NCBI GenBank assembly: GCA_012727685.1
Contig: JAAYGO010000215.1
Span: forward strand, 1-52,785
DNA from: Bacillota bacterium
GTDB lineage: Bacteria > Bacillota > Dethiobacteria > DTU022
Reading direction: 5' to 3'
DNA length: 52,785 bases
Under the pieces are notes generated by a model that was not told where the DNA came from, did no database searches, and was given only the letters and a program-made list of their open reading frames with translations. This document shows positions 50,506-52,785 of the stretch, piece after piece. Each line of letters begins with the position of its first letter. Position 1 is the stretch's first letter. The position numbers and the translations under genes were made by a program.

Positions 50506-50697
50506 TTAACTGTTCGTTTTATAATCTCTGTAGAGATTCTCAATGGATCGATCATAAGTTTTTTCGCCGGACTTGGAAAAGAAGCATCCCGGTACTTCTC
50601 CACTTCTGCGGTGATAGGCAACGCATTCACAGCATTTGCCATGTCTAGAACATGAGGAATATGTACAGGTGCAATTGATCGTTGTGTTGCAGGCCAT
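50506..50697 (-). CDS. Small Cys-rich protein, DUF6485-like
   Basis: This 63-aa protein starts at 50697 (CTGGAGGATT before ATG). It has eight Cys in a compact N-terminal part, CNTTINCTCTYSSCSRHGKC and CECVAYHR, then GEVPGCFFSKSGEKTYDRSIENL. That matches the DUF6485 form (CTYxxCxRHGKCCxC...PGCFF...YDRS). Metal or cluster binding is likely; function unknown. It lies between the two tRNA-Asn copies, leftward. Confidence 0.78.
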   Translation of the reverse strand: MACNTTINCTCTYSSCSRHGKCCECVAYHRRSGEVPGCFFSKSGEKTYDRSIENLYRDYKTNS

Positions 50698-50778
50698 TGC
50701 AAATCCTCCAGGACATAAAATTGGCATAAAGTAAAAAACAAAATTGCATTTCATTTAAGCAGGTCAGGTGCTTTTTTC

Positions 50779-51129
50779 TTATTTCCGTAAAATTTTATCC
50801 ATCGCTTTTCCCCTGGCCAGCTCATCGATCAGCCTATCCAGGTAGCGGATCTCCCGCATAACTGCTTCTTCGATTTCTTCCACCCGGACGCCGCAGACCA
50901 CACCTTTGATTTGCTTCCGGGCAGGGTTCGGGTGCGGGGCTTCCGCAAAGAAGGTTTCAAAGTCTACCTGTTTTTCCAGTTGCGCTTCCAGCTCTGCCTG
51001 GCTGTATCCTGTCAGCCAGCGAATGATTGCATCGACTTCCGCTTTCGTCCGTCCCTTTTTCTCTGCCTTTGCAATATAAAGGGGATAGACTTTGGCGAAA
51101 CTCGTGGTATAGATTTGATGTTTGGCCAT
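50779..51129 (-). CDS. DUF2200-family protein
   Basis: This 116-aa cytoplasmic protein starts at 51129 (GAGGATTGATC before ATG). Family features are KHQIYTTSFAKVYPLYIAKAEKKGRTKAEVD, IIRWLTGY and GVVCGVRVEEIEEAVMREIRYLDRLIDELARGKAMDKILR (all in parts). DUF2200 proteins occur sporadically in many phyla and often look horizontally acquired. It lies between the tRNA-Asn gene and its degenerate copy. Function unknown. Confidence 0.85.
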   Translation of the reverse strand: MAKHQIYTTSFAKVYPLYIAKAEKKGRTKAEVDAIIRWLTGYSQAELEAQLEKQVDFETFFAEAPHPNPARKQIKGVVCGVRVEEIEEAVMREIRYLDRLIDELARGKAMDKILRK

Positions 51130-51186
51130 GATCAATCCTCGCTGTTTTTTAATGATCATACAATGGAATAGCGTTGCCGGCAAGAT

Positions 51187-51255
51187 TCCTCAGCAGCTTA
51201 ATGGCTGAGCGGCCGGCTGTTAACCGGTTGTAGGTTCGAGTACTGCTGAAAGCCA
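51187..51255 (+). pseudogene. Degenerate tRNA-Asn copy
   Basis: TCCTCAGCAGCTTAATGG and CGGCCGGCTGTTAACCGG copy the 5' half and anticodon arm of the intact tRNA-Asn, and the upstream leader TTGCCGGCAAG also matches. The variable loop is shortened by about six bases, the T-stem has a mismatch and the 3' acceptor strand (TGAAAG before CCA) no longer pairs with TCCTCAG. It should not fold into a working tRNA. Confidence 0.8.
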
Positions 51256-51270
51256 TTTTTTCTACTGGAT

Positions 51271-52176
51271 TTAGCGATGCTTCATATTGATAACCCCTTT
51301 TCGCACCGGGGCAAATTGATATCCTGCCTCAATGAGGATTTCGATAATCCGGGGCAGGGCGGCTACGGTATTCTGACTGAGATAATGATCGTGCATCAGA
51401 ACGGCGAGATCGCGCCCTTCATATTTTTTCATCTGGGTGGCCACATTATTGATCAGCGTTTCGACCGGAACGCCGCCGCCGGCATCTTCCAAAGAGATGT
51501 TCCAATCAAAATAATCGTAGCCGCGCTCAATGACGGTGCGGATCAGCTCAGGCATCACCCCGGAGGAGGCGACCGTATTGCTTGATCCGCCGGGGAAGCG
51601 AATAATATCCGGCTTTATTCCCGTCTGCTCATAAATGATCTGTTCCATCCGCAGCACATCATTCCAAAAGGCATCAACGGAGCGGTAAATAGTGTTGAAG
51701 TTATGTGAGTAGGTATGATTTCCCAAGGCATGCCCTTCAGATAAAATGCGCTTGTAGATCTGCTCGTCACCGGAGTCATTGTACCCGGTGACAAAGAAGG
51801 TGGCAGCTATATTGTACTCCTTTAAGATATCGAGTATCAGCAGCGTATTTTCGCTGGGGCCGTCATCGATCGTGAGGTAGGCCAGGGGCCCGCTGCCTCC
51901 GCTTGTTTTCTCTTCCCATTGTTTCTTTTCTTCCTCCAGTTGAGCATATTTTTGCTGCAGCTCTCCAAGCTCCTGCCTCAACTCTTCCAGGGTAAGGCTC
52001 AGTTTATCGCTGTGTGCCCGCTCTGCTTCCAGCTCTCCGCGAAGCTGCTCGGCCGCCGTATCCTGGTGCCAGTAAAAAAGATAATTTAAGATGTTAAAGA
52101 TAAACATGACCAGGGAAAAAATAGTGATTTGGGTAATGATCTGGCGTTGAGGAGCGCCACTCTTCGTCTCCGGCAT
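51271..52176 (-). CDS. Membrane-anchored polysaccharide deacetylase
   Basis: This 301-aa protein has one N-terminal helix (ITIFSLVMFIFNILNYLFYW), a coiled coil (about 42-90, LTLEELRQELGELQQKYAQLEEE) and a NodB-type deacetylase domain. The motifs are TIDDGPS (catalytic Asp and metal Asp), HTYSH (metal His pair), RFPGG and DWN, with MHDHYL near the end. It removes acetyl groups from peptidoglycan or another wall polymer outside the cell. GAAGGAGGAC precedes the ATG. All catalytic motifs are present. Confidence 0.93.
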   Translation of the reverse strand: MPETKSGAPQRQIITQITIFSLVMFIFNILNYLFYWHQDTAAEQLRGELEAERAHSDKLSLTLEELRQELGELQQKYAQLEEEKKQWEEKTSGGSGPLAYLTIDDGPSENTLLILDILKEYNIAATFFVTGYNDSGDEQIYKRILSEGHALGNHTYSHNFNTIYRSVDAFWNDVLRMEQIIYEQTGIKPDIIRFPGGSSNTVASSGVMPELIRTVIERGYDYFDWNISLEDAGGGVPVETLINNVATQMKKYEGRDLAVLMHDHYLSQNTVAALPRIIEILIEAGYQFAPVRKGVINMKHR

Positions 52177-52497
52177 CTTTGTCCTCCTTCTTTAAACTGC
52201 CGCTTTAAACTGCTGCGCTGTGAAGATGATCAAGTACTGCATCATAAATAAAATTCGCCCCTTGGCAAGTTTTTCCTCTATATGAATAGGGATTTTTGCC
52301 TTGTAGAGGATAATTATTGATTCCCTTATCGATTGAGCGGCAATTGGGAAATTGAAAAGCCTCTTAGGCGGTATTGAAGATGAATGCGACAAGGCCAATC
52401 ACCGTTATAAATAGTGGAAGCAAACCATTTTAAGGCAGTCCCAAGCTATTCCATCTGGTAGCACAGTCGATGCGTCAGACAAATCTTTTTTGTTAAG

Positions 52498-52526
52498 TTG
52501 TTAAAATAAATTGGATATGTTAAAAT
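52498..52526 (+). promoter_or_regulatory. Possible promoter for the gene at the right edge
   Basis: TTGTTA (52498-52503), 17 nt, TAAAAT (52521-52526) in an AT-rich stretch. It precedes a 230-bp leader before the ATG at 52757. No riboswitch was recognised in the leader. Confidence 0.4.
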
Positions 52527-52585
52527 ATATTATTATTACAAAAGAAACAGGCAATTTAAGCGCTTTTTCGGCAAGCAGGAAAAAA

Positions 52586-52612
52586 ATGGGCTGAATATTT
52601 ATTACAGCCCAT
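52586..52612 (-). terminator. Hairpin with T-run on the minus strand
   Basis: ATGGGCTG-N11-CAGCCCAT is a perfect 8-bp stem. On the minus strand it is followed by TTTTTT, so it would stop leftward transcription; on the plus strand it is only a leader hairpin. The gap 52177-52756 holds no gene that I can support. Confidence 0.5.
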
Positions 52613-52756
52613 AATCAATGCCAAAGGCTTTGGTAAAAAAATCACAAGCAGGCAGAAGGCAGGTGGGTTAAAAGTGGGTTAACGGTGTGGATCGCTTCTC
52701 GCTGTCTTGCTTAGCATTTCAAGGACGTAGGTCCGGATATTCGGGAGGAGGTAAAA

Positions 52757-52785
52757 ATGTTAAAAAGCAATTTAAAAAAACTGGT
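52757..52785 (+). CDS. Start of a gene leaving the window (partial)
   Basis: GGGAGGAGG at 52743-52751 lies 5 nt before an ATG opening MLKSNLKKL, which runs off the right edge. Only nine residues are visible, so no family can be named. A basic, Lys-rich start would suit a signal peptide or membrane protein. Confidence 0.6.

Noticed and set aside
52192..52398. 68-aa minus-strand frame before the deacetylase gene
   Set aside because: AT-rich with no ribosome site and no recognisable features.

Overview
The window reads as chromosome of an anaerobic, spore-forming Clostridia-type Firmicute of moderately high G+C (a Peptococcaceae, Syntrophomonadaceae or Moorella-like lineage is my inference). 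The signs are sporulation genes (spoIIP, yqfC, yqfD, a DacF-type carboxypeptidase), a CIRCE/HrcA heat-shock operon, a T-box leader, ferredoxin-type flavoproteins, pyruvate phosphate dikinase and a dnaG-sigA pair. Most of the 52.8 kb is the conserved Firmicute block that runs from spoIIP through heat shock, ribosome/tRNA modification, envelope and era/recO genes to dnaG/sigA.

Layout. 1-1.6 kb: spoIIP and its terminator. 1.6-13.3 kb: an accessory cluster with a textbook sigma-54 (-24/-12) promoter preceded by a perfect palindrome. It holds two tandem paralogous two-domain cupin proteins of unknown function, a complete Dpp/Opp-type peptide or nickel ABC importer, an unusual aldo/keto-reductase-like protein with two [4Fe-4S] motifs, and, after a gap with its own sigma-70 promoter, a sigma-54-dependent activator. 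It sits where lepA and hemW lie in many Firmicutes. I regard this as the best candidate for an undescribed system: a regulator-controlled uptake and processing module for an unknown small substrate.

13.4-20.8 kb: a small membrane protein, CIRCE, hrcA-grpE-dnaK-dnaJ, rsmE and mtaB. 20.9-23.8 kb: a membrane-anchored hypothetical protein, then a leftward mnmH-ylbF-HAD operon. 24.0-28.0 kb: HIT protein, rpsU, yqeY, nfeD, floA and a small membrane protein. 28.4-34.0 kb: yqfC-yqfD-phoH-pgpH-ybeY-dgkA. 34.1-38.6 kb: a DUF881 protein, a cytidine deaminase fused to a TrmO/TsaA-like domain, era, recO and a DUF4342 protein. 38.6-43.2 kb: a complete T-box leader with no aminoacyl-tRNA synthetase gene behind it, followed by a CcpN-like CBS repressor, ppsR and ppdK, a pyruvate/PEP control module.

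43.3-46.9 kb: leftward dacF, then a GltD-like flavoprotein carrying ferredoxin and MvhD-like domains. 47.0-50.2 kb: a candidate sigma-H/sigma-A promoter, a possible transposase remnant, dnaG and sigA. 50.3-51.3 kb: tRNA-Asn, two small leftward genes and a decayed second copy of the tRNA. 51.3-52.8 kb: a membrane-anchored polysaccharide deacetylase, then the first codons of a gene that leaves the window. Palindromic intergenic repeats are scattered at about 0.1, 28.1, 28.8, 36.1 and 43.3 kb.

All calls come from reading sequence and translations; no database search was run. Family names rest on recognised motifs, and substrate or pathway assignments for the accessory cluster are hypotheses.
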